64,000 nucleotides of DNA from Nostoc sp. TCL26-01 (GTDB lineage: Bacteria; Cyanobacteriota; Cyanobacteriia; Cyanobacteriales; Nostocaceae): the NCBI RefSeq assembly GCF_013393945.1, contig NZ_CP040297.1, forward strand, positions 5,745,296 through 5,809,295. The letters run 5' to 3'. The notes below the pieces were generated by a model. It searched no databases, was not told the origin of the DNA, and was given only the letters and a program-made list of their open reading frames with translations. Numbering within the stretch: the stretch's first letter is position 1; each line of letters begins with the position of its first letter. The position numbers were made by a program, and so were the translations under genes. Positions 37,151 to 45,982 of the stretch are shown one piece after another.

Positions 37151-38044
37151 ATGAAAATTGCCTACATAATTCTGGCACACAAACTACCTGCTCAGGTAGT
37201 TCGTCTGGTTCAACGACTAAAAAATGACGATACATCATTTTTTATCCACATTGACAGTAGAGCCAGCAATGAAATGTGTGATCATATCACAAAAGAGTTG
37301 CAAGGCATTAATAATATTTATTATATCGAAAGACATAGATGCTATTGGGGAGATTTTAGCCTTGTCGCGGCAACGATCGCAGCGATCAAACAACTAGTCA
37401 ACTCAGATGTAGAATTCGACTATGCGATTCTACTATCAGGGCAAGATTATTTGATTAAGACAAATCAGCAAATCCAGCAATTTCTTCAGGAAAGACGTGG
37501 ACAAGAGTTTATCGAATATTTTTCTTTAAAGTCTGATAATAGATGGACTAATCAAGATGGATGTTATCAGTCACTAAACAGAATCCAGCACTGGCATTTA
37601 AATTTCCGATTCAAGGGGCTGCATCTACATTTGCCAATACAACGGAGATTTCCTGTTAATTTTGAACCGTTTGGTGGTTCTCAGTGGTGGTGTCTGTCAA
37701 AAGAATGTATTCATTATATCAACAGTTTTATTACGAATAAACCTCAATACGTTAACTATTTTCAATATGTATTTATCCCTGATGAAGTTTTTTTTCAAAC
37801 AATTATTGCTAACTCTCCGTTCCGGCAGAATGTTGTCAACGATGACTTAAGGTTTATTGATTGGGAACATCATAATCCTACGCCACCAGCAGTTTTAGAT
37901 AAAGGTTACTTTGCACAACTTGTGAATTCACCGCAATTGTTTGCGAGGAAATTCGATATTACTAGAGATGCTAACATATTAGATTTAATTGACCAACATT
38001 TAGAGCGTTGTGCTAGTGAATTATCGCTCAGTTGTGTGGAGTAG
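37151..38044 (+). CDS. Core-2/I-branching-type glycosyltransferase (GT14-like)
   Basis: The 297-residue protein matches beta-1,6-N-acetylglucosaminyltransferase-like (Branch) proteins: MKIAYIILAHKLPAQVVRLVQRL at the start, HIDSRAS, the WGDFSLVAATIAAIKQL segment, LLSGQDYLI near residues 96-104, and FEPFGGSQWWCLSKECI. Bacterial members transfer sugars in capsule or EPS synthesis. It is a single plus-strand gene in a region where its neighbours run leftward, and it is followed by the MITE-like element at 38154. Confidence 0.88.
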   Translation: MKIAYIILAHKLPAQVVRLVQRLKNDDTSFFIHIDSRASNEMCDHITKELQGINNIYYIERHRCYWGDFSLVAATIAAIKQLVNSDVEFDYAILLSGQDYLIKTNQQIQQFLQERRGQEFIEYFSLKSDNRWTNQDGCYQSLNRIQHWHLNFRFKGLHLHLPIQRRFPVNFEPFGGSQWWCLSKECIHYINSFITNKPQYVNYFQYVFIPDEVFFQTIIANSPFRQNVVNDDLRFIDWEHHNPTPPAVLDKGYFAQLVNSPQLFARKFDITRDANILDLIDQHLERCASELSLSCVE

Positions 38045-38153
38045 CCTTGGGCAAAGAAGCAGTTAGGCTGGAGTGATGTACCTTGTTTAAATAAAGAGTG
38101 TTGTATCTAAGTATTAGATTTTATTAATATAGTTTAGTGTGTTCTAGTTAATT

Positions 38154-38367
38154 TTAACGTGAGTTCGACAAGTCTTTTTTGACCTCTCCCCCAACCCCTC
38201 TCCGACGCGGAGAGAGGAGCAAAGAGCATCACATATCAATGAAAAATCAAGCTTTTAAAGCCTCTCTCCTTTTAGGGGAGCCAGTTGCGTGGGCGGGTTT
38301 CCCGACTTGAGCAAACTGGCGTGAGAGGTTTGGAGAGGGGTTTTTTCAGTCGTCGAACTCACGTTAA
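38154..38367. mobile_element. MITE-like element with 16-bp terminal inverted repeats (214 bp)
   Basis: TTAACGTGAGTTCGAC at 38154-38169 is repeated exactly in inverse orientation at 38352-38367. Inside are C/T-rich stretches (CCTCTCCCCCAACCCCTCTCC on the left; a G-rich AGGTTTGGAGAGGGG on the right) and a nested palindromic repeat. No transposase is encoded, so it would be non-autonomous. The outermost TTAA could be part of the repeat or a duplicated target; which is not decidable here. Confidence 0.65.
38280..38320. repeat. Dispersed palindromic repeat, copy 2, nested in the MITE-like element
   Basis: GCCAGTT (38280-38286) pairs with AACTGGC (38314-38320). The blocks GTTGCGTG, GGGTTTCCC and TTGAGCAAAC match copy 1 at 35719-35761, while the outer stem bases differ on both arms and still pair. 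Confidence 0.7.
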
Positions 38368-38447
38368 TTTTAATAGTTTTGTAAAAAATTTAAGAGGCAG
38401 GCAAGATGCCTACCCTATAAGAATTATGGCTAAATTCCGTAACTCCT

Positions 38448-39701
38448 TTATTTTAAGTATTGCTTAATTAAATCACTACGATTTTGGAATACAGATTGTT
38501 CATCAAACTGTTGCCCAGATAGAGCAGCGTTAAAAATTAATTTACTTAATTTTTCTCTATCTGTATTGAGTTCGCTGATTAAATTAGCTAGCTTTTGCCA
38601 ATTATGAATTGGCACAAATGCACCACCACCAAATTCAGATACTAATCCCTCAGCATAAGGGCTACTGTAACCAATAATCGGGGAACCGGAAACTAAAGAC
38701 TCAACTAAACATCGGGGTGATTCTGGTGTTTTATGACAGAATAAGAAAATATGATGATTTCTCATTGTCTCTAAAATTTGAGTGCGATCGCTGACAAATC
38801 CTGCTAGATGGATTTTCTCGCTAACCCCTAATTCCACAGCCAGGGATTTCATCTCTGACAGCAATGGCCCATCACCCAACCAAGTTGCTTGTAAGTTAAC
38901 CCCAGCTTGACAAAGATGATGGATAACGCGCACCCAATCTAAAGGGCCTTTCATTTCGGCAACTCGTCCTACGTAACACAGCCGTAACGGTTCATGACTG
39001 GATATTGATTTAATTTTGCTGTCTAGACTAGCCGCATCAATTTGATCAGACTTGTGGGTGTGAATATCGTAAACACAATGAGAATTCTGGCAAAAAGGTG
39101 AATAAGCTGTATAACAGTCCTGTCCTTGGAAAAGCCCTAGTCGGCTACGACGAATCAGATACCTTTGATAGGGTTTGAGCAATGGCAATGTGACAAAATC
39201 TTTGAGCAACCGTTTGAGGGAAGCTTTCTTAAGTGACTCTTTTTTCCATAAAGTTCTGCCGATGACCTCATATTCTACCCGATCTGCCCAGACTGCATAG
39301 GGACGTTTGAGTTTCATCGCCGTCAAACAAGCGATCGCTCCCCAATCACCAATCACGCCACTGAGGGCGAAACAAAGATACTCGCACTCTTGGATTTTGT
39401 TACTCAATAACTGACTGGTGCTTTTGTAAGTTTTAATGAAATCAGGAATTTTATAAGCATAGGGTAAAGGAACTAATTCTAGGCGATCTGCACAGGGTAA
39501 ATCAGCGATCGCTTGCCATGTCATTGATGTCTCACTATTGGCAGCAACATCTTCTGGAATCACTGGACAAGCCATCACCACCCGTTCAAAATTTTCTGCC
39601 CAGCGCACCAAGCCTTCACAGGTTTGATCATCAAAGCCTAAACGACCGCCTACTTCCCGAAATGGCACGGGCATGACTAACAAAATTCCCTTTTTCATCA
39701 T
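38448..39701 (-). CDS. Glycosyltransferase family 4/1
   Basis: The 417-residue protein shows GT-B C-terminal features: LRLCYVGRVAEMKGPLDWVRVI, a mid-domain IHLAGFVSDRTQILETMRNHHIFLFCHKTPESPRCLVESLVSGSPIIGYSS containing the spaced acidic/donor site in the form PESPRCLVE, and a C-terminal helix region. ATG 39701 starts the frame. It is the last gene of the leftward run that includes the GT2, hexapeptide transferase and Wzc genes and ends just beside the MITE-like element. The sugar it transfers is unknown. Confidence 0.85.
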   Translation of the reverse strand: MMKKGILLVMPVPFREVGGRLGFDDQTCEGLVRWAENFERVVMACPVIPEDVAANSETSMTWQAIADLPCADRLELVPLPYAYKIPDFIKTYKSTSQLLSNKIQECEYLCFALSGVIGDWGAIACLTAMKLKRPYAVWADRVEYEVIGRTLWKKESLKKASLKRLLKDFVTLPLLKPYQRYLIRRSRLGLFQGQDCYTAYSPFCQNSHCVYDIHTHKSDQIDAASLDSKIKSISSHEPLRLCYVGRVAEMKGPLDWVRVIHHLCQAGVNLQATWLGDGPLLSEMKSLAVELGVSEKIHLAGFVSDRTQILETMRNHHIFLFCHKTPESPRCLVESLVSGSPIIGYSSPYAEGLVSEFGGGAFVPIHNWQKLANLISELNTDREKLSKLIFNAALSGQQFDEQSVFQNRSDLIKQYLK

Positions 39702-39748
39702 TCAGATTTTATCTAAAAATAAGTTTGACAATTTACTCAAATCATGGA

Positions 39749-40972
39749 TTAAGGCTCAGAAATCTTCACTGAGTCCCGTTCTGTGCGAATCCATGAACTT
39801 TGGGGACGTAGTAAAAACTGTAAATAAAGGGGAATTTTCCAGAGAATGTAAATAGGTATGGCCAGAAGTTGCCCCAAAGATAAATCAGCCCGCCCAAATT
39901 TTAGCCATGCGAGCAAAATTGCACTCAGCAATAGTAACCCGGCTGTAGCCATAACAATCGCCGACAACCAAATTCCGGCTGAGGCAGCAAATAGGAGAGT
40001 AATCACCATCAGTAATGACCAAATCATGATCAGTAATGATAGAGGTGGGACAGACAAGTCCAGAGCGCTAAGTAACAAATCTAACCTGCTTTGCTTAACT
40101 GCTGCTTGCATCAGCATCGGCACATAGGTGAATAAAGTCTTTAAATGACCATGTTCCCAACGAGTTCTTTGACTTTTAGCAGCTTTCGCTTGCTGTGGTA
40201 ACAAAGCTGTGACATGAGCTTCTGGACAAAATACGGGACTAAATCCGGCTATAGTCAAATCCAAGCCTAGTTTCATATCTTCGACGATGTAACCACTGGC
40301 TAAATCAACGGTACGAATCACACTCCAGGGGAAAGCCATGCCTGTACCAGTTAACAAACAAGGAATGCCCATCTTAGCTAAACCCAGCAACCGCACAAAG
40401 TTCTTGACTTTAAAAGCAAATGCTGATACCGATTCTTTAGGGCTGGGGTGATGAGCTTTGGCTATTAAGTAGGTAGCTTGCACAGGTCGATTTGTGGCGA
40501 TCGCATACTGACTTAATTGCTCAATTGCCCCTGGTGCAACCTCACAGTCAGCATCCACAAAAACTACCACATCTGGTGGATCTGACTCTAAAAACCTCAA
40601 GCCATAATCTAGAGCATATCCTTTACCCCGATGATGGGGATCATGGCGTTCGATGACTGTAGCACCTACTGTCCGAGCAATTTCTGCTGTGGCATCAGTA
40701 CAATTATCGGCAATCACAACTAATTGATGTTGCTTTGCTAACTGTGATTTTATCTGTGTGAGGGTGGCGCTGATGACTGTTTCTTCGTTATGGGCTGGGA
40801 CTAAAACTGTCACTTGATGATCACGTTCTGCAAAGTTATTAGACTGTTTCCCAGTGTTGAATAAAGCCGCAATACATTCTATGAATAAAACTAAACTTAA
40901 AATCAGTACTATTAATGCGCTGACTAGCAAAATTATCTGAGTTGATAAAACCCAATATTGGTTGATATTCAT
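39749..40972 (-). CDS. Membrane glycosyltransferase family 2
   Basis: A GTG at 41038 overlapping the upstream stop (GTGA) is possible, but the extra 22 residues translate a hairpin repeat, so I take ATG 40972 (407 aa). The N-terminal membrane helix is followed by the GT2 catalytic domain (VTVLVPAHNEETVI, VVIADNCTD, VVFVDADCEV, GTGMAFPW) and SQRTRWEHG, the Q/RxxRW motif of membrane GT2 enzymes. Three or four helices close the protein. It would add a sugar to the lipid-linked EPS precursor on the cytoplasmic side. Confidence 0.87.
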   Translation of the reverse strand: MNINQYWVLSTQIILLVSALIVLILSLVLFIECIAALFNTGKQSNNFAERDHQVTVLVPAHNEETVISATLTQIKSQLAKQHQLVVIADNCTDATAEIARTVGATVIERHDPHHRGKGYALDYGLRFLESDPPDVVVFVDADCEVAPGAIEQLSQYAIATNRPVQATYLIAKAHHPSPKESVSAFAFKVKNFVRLLGLAKMGIPCLLTGTGMAFPWSVIRTVDLASGYIVEDMKLGLDLTIAGFSPVFCPEAHVTALLPQQAKAAKSQRTRWEHGHLKTLFTYVPMLMQAAVKQSRLDLLLSALDLSVPPLSLLIMIWSLLMVITLLFAASAGIWLSAIVMATAGLLLLSAILLAWLKFGRADLSLGQLLAIPIYILWKIPLYLQFLLRPQSSWIRTERDSVKISEP

Positions 40973-41006
40973 TTTTATACTGAGAATTAATTTACAAGGT
41001 TCATAT

Positions 41007-41031
41007 CCCCCACTTCTCAAAGAAGTAGGGG
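41007..41031. repeat. Hairpin repeat between hexapeptide transferase and GT2 genes
   Basis: CCCCCACTTCT (41007-41017) pairs with AGAAGTAGGGG (41021-41031), with one mismatch and a 3-nt loop. It lies immediately after the hexapeptide transferase stop on the minus strand. It may lower or separate expression of the downstream glycosyltransferase, or be a mobile palindrome. Confidence 0.6.
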
Positions 41032-41034
41032 ATT

Positions 41035-41613
41035 TCACAAGACATCAGACCGAGAAGAATTAATAATTCGCGCAGGTATACCCACTGCTGTGGCGTTGGG
41101 GGGAACGTCGCTAAGAACTACGGCATTAGCACCAATATTAGCCCCATCACCGATGGTAACGTTGCCAAAAATTTTAGCCCCAGCCCCAACGTTGACATTT
41201 TTGCCCAACTTTGGCGCATCAAAAGGACGATCCACGTAGCGATTACCCAAAGTCACACCTTGACGAATAATACTGTCATCACCAATGGCACAATAACCAT
41301 GAATCACAATTGCGCTCTGGTGTTCAATAATCACACGCCGACCAAGTTGGACTGTATAGGGTAATTCAATGCCATAGGTATTGCGGACTTTGCGATATAA
41401 CATTCCATAGAGAATACTAAAAGGCGCACGCATCAGTTTAGGCTCAAGACTCATGCGCCAAACCCCAAAACGATGAATAGCCACGGCTCTAAATCCTGGC
41501 TTAGTCCAGTCTCGTCCGTGAGCAATCCAATCTTCTCGAATTTGCTGCCAAAGATTTAAAGTGGAAAGTTGGCTTGTGTTTGTCTCTTCTCCTAATTCTA
41601 TTTGTGTGTTCAT
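41035..41613 (-). CDS. Hexapeptide-repeat (left-handed beta-helix) acetyltransferase
   Basis: The 192-residue protein has a helical N-terminus (WQQIREDWIAHGRDW) and a C-terminal run of hexapeptide repeats from about residue 95 (VIHGYCAIGDDSIIRQG, LGKNVNVGAGAKIFGNVTIGDGANIGANAVV, then VGIPARII). This is the serine-acetyltransferase-like subgroup; in polysaccharide loci such proteins acetylate sugars or nucleotide sugars. It sits 21 bp downstream of the Wzc gene, so it is part of that operon. A role in serine metabolism is less likely given the context. Confidence 0.85.
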   Translation of the reverse strand: MNTQIELGEETNTSQLSTLNLWQQIREDWIAHGRDWTKPGFRAVAIHRFGVWRMSLEPKLMRAPFSILYGMLYRKVRNTYGIELPYTVQLGRRVIIEHQSAIVIHGYCAIGDDSIIRQGVTLGNRYVDRPFDAPKLGKNVNVGAGAKIFGNVTIGDGANIGANAVVLSDVPPNATAVGIPARIINSSRSDVL

Positions 41614-41634
41614 AATTAATTGTGGTTTTGGCGA

Positions 41635-43794
41635 TCAATGAGTACTGTCTACTTTTTCTACACTTTTTTCGCTGGGCTGACTCTGGTAATAAAAATAGTT
41701 AGGTTCTTGTTGGACATCCACAGCATTAGCAACCATACCTAAAACGTTAACTTCTGAGCGTGATAGTAAAGCCTTGGCAGTTGTCATACTAGTTGAATCC
41801 ACAAGACCAATTCTAGCCACGACTAAAACCCCATCTGCCATCTTGCTCAGAACCACTCCATCAGCATTTCCTAGCAAAGGAGGTGTATCAATAATTATAT
41901 AGTCATACTCTGTGGATAAGCCTTCTAACAAAGTCCTCATAGCTTCAGAGTCAATTATTGCTAGAGGGTTGGGAGGAATCACACCACTAGTGAGTAGGGA
42001 TAAGTTTGGTGTAACTGATTGTATGGTTGAGTGTAATTGCTCTTGCTCCGCGACAACGTTGCTTAAGCCTGTAGAGTTGATTAAATTCCAGAGATGATGT
42101 TGAGATGGGCGACGCAAATCTGCATCAATTAATAACACTCGTCGTCCTGTCTGAGCCATGACAGCCGCTAAATTAGCTGCTACTTGTGATTTTCCTTCTC
42201 CAGGGGTGGAACTAGTAACAGCAATTGTCCGAATTTTTTTATCTAAGCTAATAAATTTAAGATTAGCTTGCAGCATACCGAACGCTTCATGAATCATCGA
42301 GCGAGGAGATGTTTCTACGATGATGGTGTGAGGTTCGCTGGAGTTTAATGTGTTATTGTTCTTGTTTTGGAAAGTAGGAATTAGACCTAATAAGGTGTAG
42401 TTGAAAATTCCTTCTGCTTCTTTGACTGTCTTGACTTTTCTGTCAACTATGTCTACTAAGAAGGCAACCGCTATCCCAATTACTAACCCCCCAAATATTG
42501 CTACTATGAGAACTAACCCTTTCTTTTTGCCTGCCGATGGACTGCTACCAACTTCAGCCTCTTCTAAGATACGAGCATTACCAACAGTTTGACTTTCTAC
42601 TATTTTTATTTCTTGGGATTTGACCAGTAAATTCTCATAGTTTTTTTGAGCAAGTGATAACTTTTGCTCTAGTTCGCCTTGAATTTTTTCTAAGTTAGGT
42701 ATGGCTAATATTCTTTGATTATAAGAGTCTCTCAGGATAGAGAAAGACTTGAGTTTTTTTTCTAAACTCAAACGTTGTGAACGCAATTTTTCTAGCTCTA
42801 AAGGTACTTGCCGCTTGATTTCTCTCACTTGTAAATTAGTGATGTCAACCTGGATGGGATAGCCTAAATACTCGGTGATGCGTTGTTTTAAGATAGTTTT
42901 TAAAGCTGCTTCTTGACTTTTGAGATTGGTGATAATTGGGTTAGCATCTGTATAACGTGTCTGTTGCAGTTTTAATTGAGTTTGGGTTTTCTGCAATTCT
43001 GCTAATACTTCTTGGACACCAGGAGCTTGACTTAGAGAAGAAATTTCTACAGCTTGTTTAATGGGTAAATTTATTTGACTAGATAGTTGTTTTTCTCTGG
43101 CGAGCGATTCGGCGATTTGCACACGAGCATTATTAATTTCGTTATCCAGAGTCAAGGTATTTTTGACTAATCCAGTTGTTTCTTCTTTGAGATTGATAAT
43201 CTGATTTTGGCGCTTAAATTGTAAGAGTGCTTTCTGTGATTGCTCCAGTTCAGCTTTGGCAGATGGCAATTGTTTATCGATAAAGTTACCGGCAGCGATC
43301 GCTTGAGAGCGATTAGTCAAGATATTATTGGCAATGTAAGATTTCATTACCTGATTGACTATTTTTTTTGCTAGTTCAGGATCGCGAGAGACATAGGAAA
43401 CTGTTAACCCATCTGTCCCCATAATTGATGCGACATTGATCTCAATGGCTTCTGGTTGTAGTGGTTCTCCTTGTTCATCTTTGAGATTGAGAGTCTTGAT
43501 CACTTCCTGGATGATGGGTTTGGATCTGACTAGCAAGGCTTGGGTGTCTAAAGGATTAGAACCAAGCGATTCTAAATCACCGATTTTCCCATCAATTCCT
43601 GTGAGAGCTGAGGTTCTATCTGTCTGAAACAGTAGTTTGCCAGTTGCTTCATAGGTGGTTGGTTGGAGACTTGACAAAGCTCCACCCAAAGTAGCGAAAG
43701 TTACAAACACTCCAGCAATAATCCACCAGCGACGTTTGAGGACTAGCAGATACTTTTGAATATCTATTTCTTCGGTAGAGTTTGTTGTCTCCAT
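41635..43794 (-). CDS. Wzc-like chain-length determinant with tyrosine-kinase domain
   Basis: The 719-residue protein has an N-terminal Wzz domain between membrane helices (about 23-45 and 428-448), a long periplasmic coiled coil (about 170-400), and a cytoplasmic BY-kinase: Walker A TPGEGKSQVAANLA near 536, Walker A' VLLIDADLRRP, and Walker B YIIIDTPP. The C-terminal tail holds a Tyr cluster (NYFYYQ), the expected autophosphorylation site. Such proteins set polymer length with Wzy and Wzx and are regulated by Tyr phosphorylation. ATG 43794 starts the frame. It heads the leftward operon with the acetyltransferase and two glycosyltransferases. Confidence 0.93.
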   Translation of the reverse strand: METTNSTEEIDIQKYLLVLKRRWWIIAGVFVTFATLGGALSSLQPTTYEATGKLLFQTDRTSALTGIDGKIGDLESLGSNPLDTQALLVRSKPIIQEVIKTLNLKDEQGEPLQPEAIEINVASIMGTDGLTVSYVSRDPELAKKIVNQVMKSYIANNILTNRSQAIAAGNFIDKQLPSAKAELEQSQKALLQFKRQNQIINLKEETTGLVKNTLTLDNEINNARVQIAESLAREKQLSSQINLPIKQAVEISSLSQAPGVQEVLAELQKTQTQLKLQQTRYTDANPIITNLKSQEAALKTILKQRITEYLGYPIQVDITNLQVREIKRQVPLELEKLRSQRLSLEKKLKSFSILRDSYNQRILAIPNLEKIQGELEQKLSLAQKNYENLLVKSQEIKIVESQTVGNARILEEAEVGSSPSAGKKKGLVLIVAIFGGLVIGIAVAFLVDIVDRKVKTVKEAEGIFNYTLLGLIPTFQNKNNNTLNSSEPHTIIVETSPRSMIHEAFGMLQANLKFISLDKKIRTIAVTSSTPGEGKSQVAANLAAVMAQTGRRVLLIDADLRRPSQHHLWNLINSTGLSNVVAEQEQLHSTIQSVTPNLSLLTSGVIPPNPLAIIDSEAMRTLLEGLSTEYDYIIIDTPPLLGNADGVVLSKMADGVLVVARIGLVDSTSMTTAKALLSRSEVNVLGMVANAVDVQQEPNYFYYQSQPSEKSVEKVDSTH

Positions 43795-44240
43795 ACAATT
43801 TACTTATCTTTATCTCAATTAGGTCGTTAGGGACATCTAAAAAAAATTGATATGAGTAAACCTAGATTATATCAATACTCCTGAGCAATCCGTAGATATA
43901 CTGAGAAAAAGACTCAGCATAACTACTGTTTTCTTTTGATTCTGACTCTGGTTCATGTACTCATATCATGCAATTGCTGCTTTTTCATGATGTCTAATAA
44001 CCTAACAAATCTTTTTGACTATAGAGGATAATTGTTACATTTTCCTAAAACTCTTCACGAAGAAGTAAAACTAGTAATTTGGTGTGTCTCCTATGTTAAT
44101 TGTTGATGGCGTTGTGCTGTTAGAGTTTTGATCCAGCAAGACTGATGAAGATTTTACTAATCCAACTTCCATTTACTCGTGTATTAAATATTGCCACATC
44201 TATCTATGTATGAGTATGACGCTGGATTGGAGTTTGAGAG
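43795..44240. other. Intergenic region upstream of the Wzc-like gene
   Basis: This 446-bp gap contains no credible gene and probably holds the promoter of the leftward Wzc operon. A short CTGAG/CTCAG repeat lies at 43901-43917. I noticed no stronger structure. Confidence 0.45.
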
Positions 44241-45161
44241 TTAGCGAAGTTCCTTCGTCAGAAGATTTGTTTGTATGTGTTCTTGCAACATGGGTTCTGT
44301 TTCTGAAGTCACATTCAGATGTTCATTACTTGAGGTGATGTTATCTGTCATCTGAAATATCTTTGACAAGCTTCTTTTCTCCCATTCGTGGAGACCACTG
44401 GGTTGAGTCTCTGACCAAGGATTACTGTAAAGGTTGAGTCTTTGTTGCAAGATTAAAAATAGGAAGGGAATCGCATCAAAAACATATCTTTTCCACAGTC
44501 GCTTAGGCTCACTGATGAGTCTGTAGAGCCATTCTAAACCAACTTCACTCATCCATCTAGGCGATCGCTTCACATAACCAGCCTCAAAATCAATCGTTGC
44601 ACCAATAGCCATGAAGGTTTTGATGTTCTTAAATTGTTGTTGATATTTGGCAATCCACATTTCTTGTTTGGGCGCACCTACACCAATTGCTAAAACTGTA
44701 GCCTCAGAAGAGTTGATCAGTTTAACAATCTCCTGACATTCTTGTTCGTTTTTCTCAAATCCAAAAGAAGGTGAATGTGATGCAACTACTATATTCCGCC
44801 CGATTTTGGCATTGATTTTTCTTTGCGCTGTCTTGACTACTTCAGGTTCCGAACCTAGTAAAAAGATTTTGATCTTTTCATCATGCCGATAATATTCACA
44901 AAACGCTGGAAATAAATCTGATCCCGCTATTTTTTCTTGAATCGGCGCATTTAAGAAATGAGAGGCATACAACACAATTTTGCTGTCACAAACTGTGTAA
45001 TCTGCTTTTTGATAAACAGAATAAAAGTCGGATTTCTTCTGTAATTGCATGATGTGGTTCACGTTGGGAGTGAACACAACACCACCAAACTGTAACTTTT
45101 CTAACAACTCCACCATCGTGATGTTGTTAATACTTACATTCAGCACCTTAGCTTGTTTCAT
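44241..45161 (-). CDS. WecG/TagA/CpsF family glycosyltransferase (GT26)
   Basis: The 306-residue protein matches GT26 enzymes: KVLNVSINNITMVELL at the start, VVFTPNVNHIMQLQK, KIVLYASHFLNAPIQEKIAGSDL, IFLLGSEPEVVKTA, and VLAIGVGAPKQEMWIAKYQ near residues 155-172. They transfer N-acetylmannosaminuronic acid or a related sugar to the lipid-linked first sugar. The C-terminal tail beyond about 245 is extra relative to the family core. It is divergent from the STAS-sugar transferase gene; together the two could make the first steps of the repeat unit. Confidence 0.9.
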   Translation of the reverse strand: MKQAKVLNVSINNITMVELLEKLQFGGVVFTPNVNHIMQLQKKSDFYSVYQKADYTVCDSKIVLYASHFLNAPIQEKIAGSDLFPAFCEYYRHDEKIKIFLLGSEPEVVKTAQRKINAKIGRNIVVASHSPSFGFEKNEQECQEIVKLINSSEATVLAIGVGAPKQEMWIAKYQQQFKNIKTFMAIGATIDFEAGYVKRSPRWMSEVGLEWLYRLISEPKRLWKRYVFDAIPFLFLILQQRLNLYSNPWSETQPSGLHEWEKRSLSKIFQMTDNITSSNEHLNVTSETEPMLQEHIQTNLLTKELR

Positions 45162-45982
45162 AAATACTGTAAAAACCGCAACTCATTGGTTCAAAATATT
45201 CACTGTCTAGCCAAATCATTGCTTTTGATGGGAGAAACACACAAGACAATGCAGGTTTAGGGAATCATCGAATAGCCTGGGAACATCAAAATATCAAAAG
45301 TCAAACGAGTTCTATGGATTTTGATATTTTTTACATTTTGCATTCTAGTACAATCTACAAAATACTATTCAAACTTAAGCTTTAATTCAAATTAAATCAG
45401 GATTGATTTGGTTAAATATCTTAACTTTTCAGCTAGCTGTGTTGAGTAACTTTTGCAGTATTATTAGTACTTATGGTTGCTAGTCTATGCCTTTTATTCA
45501 AGACTTTGTATCAAGAACTAACTTGATAGTTACTACCGTCAGATACTTGTACTAGCTGATTAAGAATCGTTAATGTTTATTAATTTTAGTCTTTACTGAA
45601 CTACGTGTATCAATGCTTAAAATGCTTATTCATGGTTGTACTATCTGTTTCTCTGTAATTTCCTATGGTTAGGATATCACGTTTTAAAGCTTACTTGGTA
45701 AAATTCCTGAAAACTAACTAGACTTTGACAAAAATTTATAGTGCTGTGAATGATATCTTTATATTTCACTGATGTTTTCCGCAAATGGTTTTACCTCAGT
45801 AACTACTTTACAAAAAGTTTATAGTTGTGTGTTGTTTCTGTTGGAATCTTGAAAAAATCCGTATATCTGACATTTCCAAAAATCAAAGGTGGTATTTTAA
45901 GTACAACAGATATTTCTTGACAACTGGATTGAATATTCAGTGATTTTCCAGACATAGAGAATATTCAGCAAATTAAATTAAT
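45162..45982. other. Long intergenic region between divergent GT26 and sugar transferase genes
   Basis: The 821-bp gap should carry promoters for both directions. It contains the 12-bp inverted repeat at 45288-45330. No credible gene was seen. Confidence 0.5.
45288..45330. promoter_or_regulatory. 12-bp inverted repeat upstream of GT26 gene
   Basis: AAAATATCAAAA (45288-45299) is perfectly complementary to TTTTGATATTTT (45319-45330), with a 19-nt spacer, about 127-169 nt before the start of the GT26 gene. It could be an operator or a weak, AT-rich hairpin. Confidence 0.4.

Noticed and set aside
38285..38467. 60-codon frame over the MITE-like element
   Set aside because: It begins inside the nested palindromic repeat and leaves the element through its terminal repeat, so it is an artefact.
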